A stretch of DNA of 64,000 bases from G963704535 sp963704535 (GCA_963704535.1 OY969916.1:11098001-11162000); one strand, 5' to 3'. Counted from the stretch's first letter, positions 26,148 to 35,317 are shown. Notes: a model not told the origin generated them from the sequence alone. A program made the numbers and translations.

Positions 26148-26885
26148 ATGACTTCTCAATTCTCAATTTTCAATTCTCAATTCTACATTCGGTTGATTCG
26201 CTGGGCGTTCGAACGGTTCTACCGCGAGTTCGCCTGGACGTATGATACGGTCGCTGCGCTGGTCTCGGTCGGCCAGTGGCGCGCGTGGACGCTGGCGGCG
26301 CTGCCATACTTGTATGGGAACATCCTGGAGCTTGGCTGCGGGACTGGCAATCTCCAGCGGGCGCTGGCCGAGCGTTCGGGGCACCTAAACGTCGTGGGCT
26401 TCGACGCCTCCCCACAGATGATCGTGCTGGCGCGCTTAAAAGTCGAGCGCGGCGGCGGGCGGGCGCGGCTGGTGCGCGGCGATGCACGGGCGCTCCCGTT
26501 TCCGCCTGCGTCGTTCGATACGCTCGTCGCCACCTTCCCTAGCGAGTATATCGCGGCGCGCGCCACCCTGGACGAAGTTCAACGGGTCCTGCGCCCCGGC
26601 GGCCGGCTGGTGATCGTCCTGGGCGCCCGGCTGGCCAGCGCCGGCCTCTACCAGTGGCTGGTCGACCTCGCCTACCGCCTCACGCTGCAACGCACCCCAC
26701 GCGATGCCCCGGCCCAGCCGCTGCAAGCGGCGCTAGCGGGCGCCCCCGATGGGAGTACGCCCCCAGTCGACGCCTTCCTGTGCCGGCTGGCTCAAGGGCT
26801 GGCGGCGGCCGGGTTTGCGATCCAGGACCAGTGGATCGACGCCCCAAGGAGCCAGGTGTACCTGATTATCGGAAGCAGGGCGTAG
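26148..26885 (+). CDS. Class I SAM-dependent methyltransferase
   Basis: A methyltransferase of up to 245 residues. SAM motif I ILELGCGTGNLQ (about 58-69), acidic motif II VVGFDASPQM, and motif III region RLVRGDARALPFPPASFDTLV. RPGGRLVIVLG follows. The substrate is unknown; it resembles the UbiE/phospholipid methyltransferase type. The first 14 codons come from CAATTCT heptamer repeats, so translation may really begin further in. RNase HII follows 38 bases later on the same strand. Confidence 0.82.
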   Translation: MTSQFSIFNSQFYIRLIRWAFERFYREFAWTYDTVAALVSVGQWRAWTLAALPYLYGNILELGCGTGNLQRALAERSGHLNVVGFDASPQMIVLARLKVERGGGRARLVRGDARALPFPPASFDTLVATFPSEYIAARATLDEVQRVLRPGGRLVIVLGARLASAGLYQWLVDLAYRLTLQRTPRDAPAQPLQAALAGAPDGSTPPVDAFLCRLAQGLAAAGFAIQDQWIDAPRSQVYLIIGSRA

Positions 26886-26923
26886 GCAGCTTCGCCGGGC
26901 TGGGCTGCGAACAGTGGACCTCG

Positions 26924-27577
26924 ATGCCGCCAACCGTTGACGAAGAGCTCGATCTGCGTGCCGCCGGTCATCGCTCCATCGCGGGGGTGGATGAGGCCGG
27001 GCGCGGCTGCTGGGCCGGGCCGGTGGTCGCCGCCGCCGTGGTCCTGCCCGATGCGATCCTGGATGACCCTGGGCTGCTCGCCGGTGTCGATGACTCAAAG
27101 GTGCTCAGCGCCAGCCAGCGCGACCGGCTCTTCGATTTGATCGTCGCCGGCGCCGATGGGTGGGGCGTGGGCATCGTCCCAGCCCATATCGTCGATACCC
27201 ACGGCATCCTGCCGGCAACCTGCCTGGCCATGCAGATCGCGCTGCTCCGCCTGCCCCACCCGCCCGAAGCACTCCTGATCGACGCCGTTCGGCTGCGCGA
27301 TTGGCCCCGCCCACAGCGGCCATTGATCAAGGGCGACGCCCGCTGCCTCTCGATCGCCGCCGCCTCGGTCATCGCCAAAGTCGCCCGCGACCGATTGATG
27401 ATCCGGCTGGACCGGCACCTTCCCTGCTACGGCTTCGCCCGGCATAAAGGCTACGGCACCGCCGCCCACTACCAGGCCCTGTGCGCGCATGGCCCCTCGT
27501 CACAGCACCGGCGCTCGTTTCGCCCCCTGGCCGATTTTCTGGCAACCGGGGCATGGCCCAAGGAAGTGACCAGATGA
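26924..27577 (+). CDS. rnhB: Ribonuclease HII
   Basis: A 217-residue endonuclease that removes RNA from RNA-DNA hybrids. The first catalytic pair is in GVDEAGRGCWAGP, followed by DDSKVLSASQRDRL. The third aspartate is in LLIDAVRL, and the last lies in SVIAKVARDR. YGFARHKGYGT is the family signature. The ATG at 26924 gives a normal length; a longer open frame exists upstream but overlaps the methyltransferase and is shadow-like. No strong ribosome site is visible. Confidence 0.93.
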   Translation: MPPTVDEELDLRAAGHRSIAGVDEAGRGCWAGPVVAAAVVLPDAILDDPGLLAGVDDSKVLSASQRDRLFDLIVAGADGWGVGIVPAHIVDTHGILPATCLAMQIALLRLPHPPEALLIDAVRLRDWPRPQRPLIKGDARCLSIAAASVIAKVARDRLMIRLDRHLPCYGFARHKGYGTAAHYQALCAHGPSSQHRRSFRPLADFLATGAWPKEVTR

Positions 27578-27590
27578 CAAGGAGAACACC

Positions 27591-28325
27591 ATGACCCTCG
27601 ATCTTGCGGTCGCCGACAAGATCAAGCATCTCCGCCGGGCCGGGCTACGGCCGGCTGAACGGCTCGTCCACCAGATCCTGCAAGCGGGAGTTGCGGCGGT
27701 CAGCCCGCTGATCGCGCTTGCGACCGAGATCGAGCTGTTGCACGATGACGAGCCGGAGTGCTTCGCGCCAATCCACGCGCTACGGCTGCTCGGCGAGCTG
27801 CGAGCAGCCGAGATGATCGAGCCGCTGCTCCGCGAGTTTCCGCTTGAGCTGTATTACCAAGATGAGCAGTTGCCCCGGACTTGGTCCAACGAGGCGACGC
27901 AGATGATCGCTCAAATCGGCGCGCCGGTTGCCGACGCGCTATGGACGATCGGCGACAACTCGGATTGGAGTGTCGATGGCCGCGGCGCCGCGCTCTCCGC
28001 GCTGGTCTCTATGACGGCTCTGGCTCCAGAGCTGCGCGAGCCCCTGGTGACGGGGGTGCGCGAGCGGCTGGCGCGGTGCGACGACCGGCAGCTTGCCGGC
28101 CACCTGATCCTCGCGCTGGGAAGCCTGGGCGTGGGCGAGGTCTACGGCGAGGTCATGGCGCTCTACCGCCAAGGCCACGTCGATACCGATGTTCTTCCCC
28201 CTGCCCTGGCGCGCCAGCTCCTGCTGACCAAGGATGTCGAGAAGCGGCTGGAGTGCGTCATGCACCCGCTGTGGGAGCGCTACGATCTCCATGGGCCGTT
28301 CCCGGAGGAAGAAGCGGAGGCGTAA
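27591..28325 (+). CDS. Helical-repeat protein of unknown function
   Basis: A 244-residue, alpha-helical, acidic protein that I cannot assign to a named family with certainty. Repeated helix pairs (LIALATEIELLHDDE, IHALRLLGELRAAEMIEPLL, LILALGSLGVGEVYGEVMALY) resemble HEAT-type repeats. No membrane segment or catalytic motif. AAGGAG lies 8 bases before ATG and the gene follows rnhB by 13 bases, so they are probably cotranscribed. A 23-bp hairpin follows its end. Confidence 0.75.
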   Translation: MTLDLAVADKIKHLRRAGLRPAERLVHQILQAGVAAVSPLIALATEIELLHDDEPECFAPIHALRLLGELRAAEMIEPLLREFPLELYYQDEQLPRTWSNEATQMIAQIGAPVADALWTIGDNSDWSVDGRGAALSALVSMTALAPELREPLVTGVRERLARCDDRQLAGHLILALGSLGVGEVYGEVMALYRQGHVDTDVLPPALARQLLLTKDVEKRLECVMHPLWERYDLHGPFPEEEAEA

Positions 28326-28356
28326 GGATTCTCGAAAATAAACTATCCCGAAGAGG

Positions 28357-28420
28357 GTGTTACGTGTTGCGTGTTGCGTGAGTCGGCGCGACGCAACACG
28401 CAACACGTAACACGTAACAC
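28357..28420. repeat. ACGTGTTGCGTGTT heptamer hairpin, 23-bp perfect stem
   Basis: Arms 28357-28379 and 28391-28413 are perfect complements built of CGTGTTG/CGTGTTA heptamers with an 11-base loop. It lies between convergent genes and probably ends both transcripts. A nearly identical hairpin occurs at 33986-34041. Confidence 0.85.
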
Positions 28421-28428
28421 GGGCCTAG

Positions 28429-29532
28429 CTACTGCGCTCCCAAATGCGCCTGGAAAAACTCCAGCGTTCGCGCGAAGTACAGCCGCTCGTACTCGCCGGT
28501 CAGCGTGTGGCCGCCGCCCTCGTACAGGTGCAGCGTCACATCCTTGCCGGCGGCCCGCAGCGCGTCGGCGATTGCGACGCTGGCGCTCGAATCAACGGTC
28601 GAGTCGGCGGTGCCGTGGTGCAGCATGACCGGCGCCGTCGCAGAGTCGAGGTAGTTGATCGGCGAGACGCGCCGATAGGACTCGGGGTCCTGGTCGGGCA
28701 GGAAGGGCCAGGTATCATTCCCCGGATTACCCGCGCTTTGCCGCCGTCGCCGCCGGTAATCCTCCGCAAGATCGGCCGGCGCCGGCGCGTAGACGACCGC
28801 CGCGGCGATCTGGTCGCTGATCGTTAGCGCGGCGACGGTGATCGAGGCGCCGCGGCTGTGGCCCCACATGCCGACCTTGCCGGGCCGGGCCTGCGGCAGC
28901 GCCTGGGCCAGCGGGATCAGGTTGAGGATGTCGGCGTAGTAGCCGGTGTAGAATAGGTTCGGCCCATCGTCCCCGCCGCCGTAGCCGCGGTAGTCGGGCG
29001 CGACCACCAGGTAGCCGTTGCGAACCATGAAGTCGGCGAAGGCGCGGCTGTCCATGCTGGGCTGGTAGCGCTCCTGATCGATGTGCCCGCGGTTGGCGAT
29101 AATCAGGGGGAACGGCCCGTCGCCGGCCGGCACGTGGAGCAGCCCGGTCAGCCGCAGCCCATCGGCCGGGTAGCTGATCCGGTAGGTGGTGTAGTTCGGC
29201 CCGCGCAGGTAGACCGCGCCGATCGTGATCTCGCCGCCGCCGTAGCTGCGCGCCCGCAGGTCGGCGATCGTCAGCCCGGCCACCGGGTCGGGCGTCGGCG
29301 TCGGGGCAGCGGTGGGCGTGGGTGTGGGCGTGGGTGTGGGCGTGGGTGTGGGCGTGGGTGTGGGCGTAGCGGTGGGTGCGGCGGTCGGCGGTCGGCGGTC
29401 GGTGGTCGGCGATAGCGCCACAGTCGCGACGGCATGGCTTGTCGGGAGGCTGGCGGACTCGGGCGCTCCGGCGCTGCACGCGCACAGCAGGAGTGCGCCG
29501 AGCAGCAGCCTATAGGTGTGTCGGCGGATCAT
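28429..29532 (-). CDS. Lipoprotein alpha/beta hydrolase (S9-peptidase-like esterase)
   Basis: A 367-residue secreted hydrolase. A signal peptide ends in a lipobox-like LLLCAC, so it is probably lipid-anchored. A Thr-Pro repeat of about 20 residues (12-bp DNA repeats, about 29316-29368) spaces it from the membrane. The catalytic domain has YRGYGGGDDG, the nucleophile elbow MWGHSRGAS, an aspartate in HHGTADSTVD and a histidine in EGGGHTLTGEY. AGGAG lies 8 bases before the ATG at 29532. It overlaps the upstream secreted-protein gene by 4 bases. Substrate unknown. Confidence 0.85.
   Translation of the reverse strand: MIRRHTYRLLLGALLLCACSAGAPESASLPTSHAVATVALSPTTDRRPPTAAPTATPTPTPTPTPTPTPTPTPTAAPTPTPDPVAGLTIADLRARSYGGGEITIGAVYLRGPNYTTYRISYPADGLRLTGLLHVPAGDGPFPLIIANRGHIDQERYQPSMDSRAFADFMVRNGYLVVAPDYRGYGGGDDGPNLFYTGYYADILNLIPLAQALPQARPGKVGMWGHSRGASITVAALTISDQIAAAVVYAPAPADLAEDYRRRRRQSAGNPGNDTWPFLPDQDPESYRRVSPINYLDSATAPVMLHHGTADSTVDSSASVAIADALRAAGKDVTLHLYEGGGHTLTGEYERLYFARTLEFFQAHLGAQ
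29316..29368. repeat. 12-bp tandem repeat encoding a Thr-Pro tract
   Basis: About four and a half copies of GTGGGCGTGGGT lie in the lipoprotein hydrolase gene. On the coding strand each copy gives Thr-Pro-Thr-Pro. Because the unit length is a multiple of three, slippage would change the spacer length without breaking the frame. Confidence 0.8.
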
Positions 29533-30713
29533 GCCTGTACTCCTGCGAGATAGTTCAGGTAAAACTCGGCGCTCAACTCGGCCACCACCAGCGTGACATT
29601 GGCCAGCGGCTTGCCCTGGACCGTGCCGGTCGCCAGTGTGCCGACCGCCTCTTCGATCACGGTCGCGCTGCCGATGCCGGACTGGCGCCCGCTGCTGCTG
29701 AACTGCCCCGGCGGCACCGCGCACTCAATGTCGATCAGGTCGCCCGGCTGCTCTGTGCCGGCCGTCAGGCGCCAGGCCGCGCCGGTGGATCGGCCTACCA
29801 GGGCAGCGGCGGGCGGAAGCTCCTGCCATGCCAGCACCTGCACCGCCAGCGGCGCGACGGCCGCGCTCTCTTCGGTGAATGAGGTCGCCAGCCAGCTTGG
29901 GCTGCTCGTGGCGATCGTCACGTTCCAGCGCGGTCCGGCTGGCGTCTCGATCCGCCACGCCGACACCCAGACCGGCGCCCCCTCAAGCTCCCCGGCGAGC
30001 GCGAACCAATGGTGGTCGTAGTCGCCGATCGTCTGCGCCGGCGCCGCCGCGTCCCTTCCGCTAGGCGATCGGCCATCGACACCGGCGCCGAACGCCGTTC
30101 CGGGGCGAAGGTCTTGCATATCCACGCGCGCGACGCCCACAGCTTTGTCACTCAACTCGATCACAGCCCAGTCGGCGTAATATTCGGAGGCGACTCGTAT
30201 CCCCGCGACGGTGCCGACGTCGATCGTGCCGTCCCCGCCCTCGGCGATCAGGTCGCCCTGCGGCACCAGCACGGCCTGCTGGAGCGTCAGCTCAGGCGTC
30301 ATGACCGTCAGCCGGTAGACCAGGGCCGCCTGGTCCCACTGCCAGGTCGCCAGCGTCTGCGCTTGGGCGTCGCGGAAGGTATAGGTCGCCGACGAGCTGG
30401 TGTAGGTGAGCGTGCCGGGATAGGACTTGCTGGCGTAGGCCCCGGCGCCGCTGAAATCTTGCCGCTGGACCAGCAGCTCCTGTGTGCCCTCGAACCGCAC
30501 GTCGGTCATGGAGACGACAAAGCCATAATCCTGCGGCTGCTCGGTGATCCGACCGGCGGCGTAGCGCCATTCGACGGCGATCGACGTGCTCGGCCTCCAT
30601 ATTGGGGTGCGGTCGATCGCCACCGGCCGCTGCCGCCAGGACAGCGCCGGTCGCGCGACGGACCAGGCTGCGGCGCCACCCACCAGCGCTAAAAAGGTTC
30701 TACGGTTGATCAT
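29529..30713 (-). CDS. Exported protein, possibly AttH/CrtC-like lipocalin-fold
   Basis: A 394-residue exported protein. The N-terminus MINRRTFLALVGGAAAW resembles a twin-arginine or Sec signal. The mature part is all-beta. SIAVEWRYAAGRI and YDHHWFAL recall the EWWY and HQW segments of the AttH/CrtC (hydroxyneurosporene synthase-like) family; this match is by eye only. It is the first gene of a two-gene unit with the lipoprotein hydrolase (ATGA overlap). An acylglycerol or terpenoid role would be speculation. Confidence 0.55.
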   Translation of the reverse strand: MINRRTFLALVGGAAAWSVARPALSWRQRPVAIDRTPIWRPSTSIAVEWRYAAGRITEQPQDYGFVVSMTDVRFEGTQELLVQRQDFSGAGAYASKSYPGTLTYTSSSATYTFRDAQAQTLATWQWDQAALVYRLTVMTPELTLQQAVLVPQGDLIAEGGDGTIDVGTVAGIRVASEYYADWAVIELSDKAVGVARVDMQDLRPGTAFGAGVDGRSPSGRDAAAPAQTIGDYDHHWFALAGELEGAPVWVSAWRIETPAGPRWNVTIATSSPSWLATSFTEESAAVAPLAVQVLAWQELPPAAALVGRSTGAAWRLTAGTEQPGDLIDIECAVPPGQFSSSGRQSGIGSATVIEEAVGTLATGTVQGKPLANVTLVVAELSAEFYLNYLAGVQA

Positions 30714-31268
30714 GGGCCTGACCCCTTTTTGAACAGCCTCTCATGCCGACCCGCCCTCGACGAGGGAAGGCTCGCGGCGATGGTACAATACTCGTCGAGA
30801 CTATCACCCATGGATAGCAAGGACACACATTGCATGGTGCGCTCTCGTCGGTCCCTTCTCATCCTGACCCTGCTGATCGGTCTTGGCGTTTCCCTGCTTG
30901 AGAACCTTCGGCTGTACCAAAGCGGTGAGCGCTACCAGCGCGATATCCATAGCGTCCGGCTCGACCCGCTAGGCCTCAAGGCGCTTCCCCCCAGCCCGCT
31001 GCCGACGGTGCAGCCCGACCGGCAGCGGACGGTGGTGTTCTTTGGCGACTCGCGCGCCGCCGAATGGCCGGCACCAGCCGGCCGGCCCGATACGCAGTTC
31101 ATCAACCGCGGCATCGGCGCGCAGACCTCTATCCAGGTAGCCAGCCGTTTCGCCGCCCACATTGTACCAGTTCGTCCAGATGTCGTGGTCGTCCAGGTTG
31201 GCATCAACGATCTGAGGGTGATCCCGTTTTTTCCGCAGGAGAAAGCGCAGATCATCGATGATTGTAAA

Positions 31269-33047
31269 CTTATGGTTCGCGTATTTGGGTTGCCAAGTTC
31301 GGGCGGTGCTGTGGTATCCTGAGAGCATGACAGCACCACCCCTCACCATTACCAACGAGCAGGTCAATAGCCTGCCGCTGCTGCTCGGCATCATGATCGA
31401 TATGGGCATTCGGGATCTGATCGACAGGCATGTAACCCGCATGGCAACTGGGAAGGCACGAGTGTGGGCACCGTCGTGAGCATCTGGCTCTCTCACATCC
31501 TTCAGGAGCGCGACCATCGCTTGGTGACCGTGCGTGATTGGGCGAGAGAGCGGGGAGAAACGCTCAACACCTTGCTCTCCATCAGCTTGCGCGACACCGA
31601 CTGCACCGACGACCGCCTGGCTACCATCCTGACCTTGCTCGGCAACCCCACCACCCAGGCGGCCCTCGATGAGACCCTGATGCAGCGCTGGGTGCGCGTC
31701 TATCGCCTGCCCACCGATACCGTGCGCCTGGACAGCACCAGCGTCAGTGTCTATCACGATGATGTCGAGCAAGACAGCCTGCTCCAGCAGGGCTGGAGTA
31801 AGGAACATCGCCCCGACCTGCGCCAGTTCAAGCTCATGCTGGCCACGCTCGACCCGCTCGGGCTGCCGATCTGTTGCCAGCCAGTCGCCGGCAACAAAGG
31901 CGATAACGGCTTGTACATACCGGCCTATGACGCCGCCGTCGCCGCGCTGGGGACGAGTGATATGCTCCTGGTCGGCGACAGCAAAATGAGCGATCTCTCC
32001 AGTCGTGGTCACATCGCCAGTGGCGGCAGCCGCTATCTGGCAGCCTATCGCCCCATCCACGCCACTTCCGAGATCGCCTCTTGGGTGGAGAGTGCCCTGG
32101 CGCAGGCCGACACCTGGACGCGCATCGAAACTCTCGACCGACCACACCGGCGAACTGCAACTGGCCAGTGTCATCCATTCGTTCGAGCGGTGGCAAACCT
32201 GGCTGGACGGGGAAACCAAGCAGCCTCACACTTGGAATGAACGTGTGATGGTCGTACGCGCAACCGCCTATCATTTGGGACTGCGCCGACTGCGTGAGCA
32301 GGCATTGGAGCGCCTGACCACCGACGTACTCAAGCTGGCCCAGCCGCCGAGCAGAGGGTCGCAAGCGCTATAGGCACCAAGCCGAACTGGAAGGGGTGGT
32401 GACCACACGCATTGCGGAGGTCAAGCTGGAAGGGGTGGTGCAGACGGCGCTCTCGCCGCTCGCGATGCGCGATGGCAGCACGGCGTGGGTGGTAGGCGCG
32501 ATCTGGGTCGATCTGGCCGCCTGGCAGGCAATGCTGGAGCGGCTGGGCTGGCAGGTCTTGGTCAGCAATACGACTGTTGAGCACTATGAGGTAGCGACTC
32601 TGGTGGCAGCATATCATCAACAACCAGTGCTTGAGCGTAGCTTCAGCCGCCTCAAAACGCGCAATCTGCACTTGCGCCCTGTGTTTGTGCGCGATGAGAA
32701 GCGCATCGCCGGGTTGGTGTGGCTGCTGTGTCTGGCGTTGCGGGTGCTGGTGCTGACCGAGCAGCGGCTGCGAGCGGCAATGCAGGCACAGGATGTGGAA
32801 CTGGTGGGCTTGAACCCGGCCAGCCGCACCCAAGCCACAGCGCAGCCGACCACGGAACGGGTGATCCGGGCGTTTCGCAACCTGACCGTCACTGTTATCA
32901 CGGGGACGGGATGGGAACAGCGCCATATCTCACCCTTGAATCAGACCCAACAGCAGATCCTCGAGTTGTTGGGGCTTCCACCAGACCTGTACACCCGTCT
33001 GGGCCTGCCGCTTGCGAACTTGGTCCTGCAAATGCGCGAATGATAAG
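31269..33047 (+). mobile_element. IS1634-like insertion sequence with 7-bp target duplication
   Basis: A 1779-bp element. The left end CTTATGGTTCGCGTATTTG and the right end (complement of CAAATGCGCGAATGATAAG) are imperfect inverted repeats. TTGTAAA is duplicated at 31262-31268 and 33048-33054. It carries one transposase gene with three frameshifts, so it cannot move on its own unless a helper copy exists. The family call rests on the N-terminal ITNEQVNSLPLLLGIMIDMGI segment and the DDE-type core. Confidence 0.85.
31327..33043 (+). pseudogene. IS1634-family transposase, three frameshifts
   Basis: A DDE transposase that would be about 570 residues. The frame from ATG 31327 is good to about 31438, where one base is missing (HVTP-HGNWEG). 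The second frame runs to about 32140 and includes the DDE aspartates (DSTSVSVYHDD, VGDSKMSD). The third runs from about 32140 to about 32350 (DHTGELQLASVIHSFERW). The last frame runs from there to 33043 with the C-terminal YHQQPVLERSFSRLKTRNLHLRPVF, holding the glutamate. All fragments are colinear and lack internal stops, so decay is young or partly a sequence artefact. Confidence 0.85.
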
Positions 33048-33365
33048 TTGTAAAGCAAACATTCAACAGATTGTGGCCGATGCCAGGCGCATCCACGCCA
33101 CCGTCATCCTGGTCACGGTTTTTCCGATCGGCCCGCTGCCCTTCGAGCAGCGCCTCATCGCGTCGGATGAGGTCGATACGGCGATCGAGGATGTCAACGC
33201 CTACATCAGGTCGCTGCGGAGCGCAGACGTGCTGATGCTGGACGCAGCCGCCCTGCTGGCGAATGAGCACGGACGGGTGCGCGAGGACTATAGCCGTGAC
33301 CCTTTGCATCTCAACGCGGCGGGTTATAGCGTCCTCGACCAGGCGCTGGCTGATATGCTCGGGTC

Positions 33366-33445
33366 GGCGGTCAGGTGACAAGGTGACACGATGACAGGGT
33401 GACAAGATGAAGGAGGATGGAGGATGGAGGATGGAAGTCTGTTTG
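33366..33445. repeat. GGTGACA and GGATGGA tandem repeats
   Basis: Seven- to eight-base units (AGGTGACA, AGGATGG) run in tandem after the SGNH gene end, with no inverted partner visible. Similar GATGACAA repeats are at 40983 and 57785. Confidence 0.6.
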
Positions 33446-33509
33446 TTCTTTATTCTTTGTTCTTTGTTCTCGATCGGCGGTGATCGGCGGTCGGTGGTCG
33501 GCGGTCGGG

Positions 33510-33965
33510 CTAGAGGTCGTCGCGGCCAAGCGGGAGCGCGTCGCTCAGGTCTGTGGTGGAATCCTCGGTGGGCGGCGCATGCTCGGTGGAGGCGATCAGG
33601 GCGCTCATGCGGGTCAGCAGGGAGTCGGCGGCGGCGCTCGTCGTATCAGGGCTGCCGTCCTGGGCGTCCGGGCCGGCGCCGGGCGGCGTGAACGGCGCGT
33701 AGACCAGCACCGGGATGGCGGCGGTCTGCGGGTTGAGCTGAAGCTGCTCGCAGCACTCCCACCCGATGTGCAGTTGCTCGCGCGGGACATGCAGGATCAC
33801 CAGGTCGGGCAGGAGATCACAGATGACTGCCGTGGCATCGTCGCAGCGGGCGAAGCGGATCGTCCGCATGTCGGCGCGCAGCAGCAGCTCGGTCAGCCGG
33901 TCGAAGAATCGCGCGTCGTCGGTCGCGACGACAATGGTTGGGTTAGCTGGCTCGGTCTGCATCAT
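33510..33965 (-). CDS. Degenerate receiver-domain protein
   Basis: A 151-residue protein with a receiver-like fold (IVVATDDARFFDRLTELLLRADMRTIRFARCDD). The position expected for the phospho-acceptor aspartate reads PDLVILHVP, with histidine instead. The acidic pocket is reduced to TDD. The C-terminal third is low complexity and acidic. So it is probably a pseudo-receiver that signals without phosphorylation. A GAGGTGGT lies just before the two ATG codons. It is flanked by hairpin repeats, and no kinase is adjacent. Confidence 0.7.
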   Translation of the reverse strand: MMQTEPANPTIVVATDDARFFDRLTELLLRADMRTIRFARCDDATAVICDLLPDLVILHVPREQLHIGWECCEQLQLNPQTAAIPVLVYAPFTPPGAGPDAQDGSPDTTSAAADSLLTRMSALIASTEHAPPTEDSTTDLSDALPLGRDDL

Positions 33966-33985
33966 ACCACCTCAGCGTGTTAGGG

Positions 33986-34041
33986 ATTACGTGTTGCGTG
34001 TTGCGTGTTACGCGCTGTCACGCAACACGTAACACGTAATA
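33986..34041. repeat. ACGTGTTGCGTGTT heptamer hairpin, second copy
   Basis: Arms 33986-34007 and 34020-34041 pair over about 22 bp with one mismatch. The same heptamers as at 28357. It overlaps the 3' end of the small protein gene on the minus strand. Confidence 0.8.
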
Positions 34042-34307
34042 CAGAGCGGTATTTCAGCGCTTGCCGCCCTGCTGCTTCCCTGGCGCCACGGTGAAATATC
34101 CGGGGGGGCGGCTCCGCCCAACTGCTCGTTGTCCCCGCCCTCCTTGAGCGACTCGATGCTCCTGCTGGGGTCAGGGTTGGCGGTGCGCGAGCGCTCGTCC
34201 AGGTTCTCGGCGTTCGCCCCGTCTGACTTCTGGCGCTTGTGCTCCTCGTCATTATGCTGAGATGTAACGACTTTAACGTCATTTCGCGCCCGTTTTCTGC
34301 CTGGCAT
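34008..34307 (-). CDS. Small, highly charged hypothetical protein
   Basis: A frame of 99 residues. The first 70 residues are hydrophilic (GRKRARNDVKVVTSQHNDEEHKRQ, then SIESLKEGGDNEQLGG) and plausible. The last 30 residues include repeat-derived sequence and the stop lies inside a heptamer hairpin, so the true end is doubtful; a one-base shift near 34100 is possible. AAAGGA stands 8 bases before the ATG. No family recognised. It stands with two other hydrophilic, disordered proteins (34483-35317 and 35455-35652). Confidence 0.45.
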   Translation of the reverse strand: MPGRKRARNDVKVVTSQHNDEEHKRQKSDGANAENLDERSRTANPDPSRSIESLKEGGDNEQLGGAAPPDISPWRQGSSRAASAEIPLCITCYVLRDSA

Positions 34308-34383
34308 AGGTATCGTCCTTTCTTGGCGCTGATGCGCGCCCCGTGAGCGACGGCTCTCGACGCCGCCGCCCCGGCATGGGTCT

Positions 34384-34480
34384 TAGAAACTGTTTGAAAA
34401 GGGCATTGTCGCGCCTACGATCCGTAGTGGAAAGGGGATTCTTGAGGGGGCGCCCCTCAAGCTCCCCCTTTTAGCCAGCC
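34384..34480. repeat. R1 palindromic element
   Basis: Inverted orientation: AACTGTTTGAAAAGGGCATTGTC, TACGATCCGTAGTGGAAAGG, core GAGGGGGCGCCCCTC, and GCTCCCCCTTTTAG. Ends 3 bases before the stop codon of the next minus-strand gene. Confidence 0.75.
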
Positions 34481-34482
34481 TG

Positions 34483-35317
34483 CTAGACATTGCGCTGCCG
34501 CGTGTACTCCTCGGCGCTGGGCATGTTCGCCGGGCGGCCGGAGGCCGCGCGCTGGTGCTGGATGTTTAGCTTGCCCAGGTACTCGCTGATGTTATCGCGC
34601 AGCAGCGAGCGGATGGTCCGTGATCGCCGCCGACTTGAGCATGTCGATCTCCTCGTCGAACTGGTCGAAGAAGCCGGGCTCCTGCGGCTTGTAGCCCTGC
34701 CGGGGTGGCGTATATGTTGCGGGGGTGCTGGAGGGCCGGTCGGCGGAAGAGGTAGGGTGGTAGGTCGTGGTGGGCAGCCCGCCCGGCGCCACCTCGCTGG
34801 CGGTCGTGCCGGGCTGCCGGCTCGCGGGCATGCCGGTAGAGCTGGTCGAATAGCCCTGGTGCCGGTTGTCGTCGGTGCTGCCGACCGGCTGGTACCGCCA
34901 GCTCTCCCATGCCGCCCGCCCGCGCTCGTGCTCCTCGTGGCCGCCATCGCCGGCCATGCTTCCGAGGACATACCCAGCGGCCACCGCAGCGCCGAGCGCC
35001 ATCAACGGCCGGTCGGATACCACGTTCTGCAGGCTGAAGTTGCCCTTCGTGATGTTCTGGAATGTGTCCTGCACCTGGTCGACAGCACCCTGGATCTGGC
35101 CGGAAAGACTCTGGCTGGAGCCGCCTTGCTGGTTAGAACTGCCTTGTCCCTGGCTGGAACCGCCATGCCACTGGCTGGACCCACCCGGTCGGCTGGCCGG
35201 CTGCGACCCCTGGCCGAACATCCCCTGGTCGGTCATCCCTTGCCCCTGATCGGACATGGGTCGCGAGGTCGGGGTTGACGTGACAGGCTTGCTTCTATCG
35301 TTAGACTGCTGAGTCAT
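34483..35317 (-). pseudogene. Disordered Ser/Gln/Gly-rich protein with a short hydrophobic helix, frameshifted
   Basis: Starts at ATG 35317 (AAGGAG 8 bases upstream). The N-terminal half is Ser/Gln/Gly-rich (repeats of GSSQ), then QGAVDQVQDTFQNITKGNFSLQNVV and a glycine-zipper helix (ALGAAVAAGYVLGSMAG). The second half is polar with a C-terminal FFDQFDEEIDMLKSAAI. There the frame breaks; the good continuation TIRSLLRDNISEYLGKLNIQHQ ends at 34483 one frame away. One extra G at about 34616-34618 accounts for it. Total about 277 residues if repaired. This layout recalls small stress-associated proteins with a CsbD/ElaB-like amphipathic region; that is only a resemblance. Confidence 0.6.

Larger units (their letters stand above)
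30834..33378 (+). pseudogene. SGNH/GDSL-type hydrolase interrupted by an IS element
   Basis: An exported esterase-like gene split in two. The 5' part (30834-31268) has a membrane anchor (LLILTLLIGLGVSLL), block I VFFGDSRAAEW, and block III VQVGINDL. The 3' part (33055-33378) carries block V SRDPLHLNAAGY with the catalytic Asp-His. Removing the insertion and one TTGTAAA copy joins the reading frame exactly (IDDC-KANIQQIVAD), giving 252 residues. All three catalytic blocks are intact, so the loss is recent or polymorphic. The ATG at 30834 is preferred (AGGA upstream at 12 bases); the frame is open further upstream. Confidence 0.88.

Noticed and set aside
26654..26923. N-terminal extension of RNase HII
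   Set aside because: The extension overlaps the methyltransferase gene in another frame and is Pro/Arg-rich; normal RNase HII length is reached from 26924.
33048..33054. Eight-base target duplication for the IS
   Set aside because: The base before TTGTAAA differs between the two sides (A versus G), so only seven bases are duplicated.
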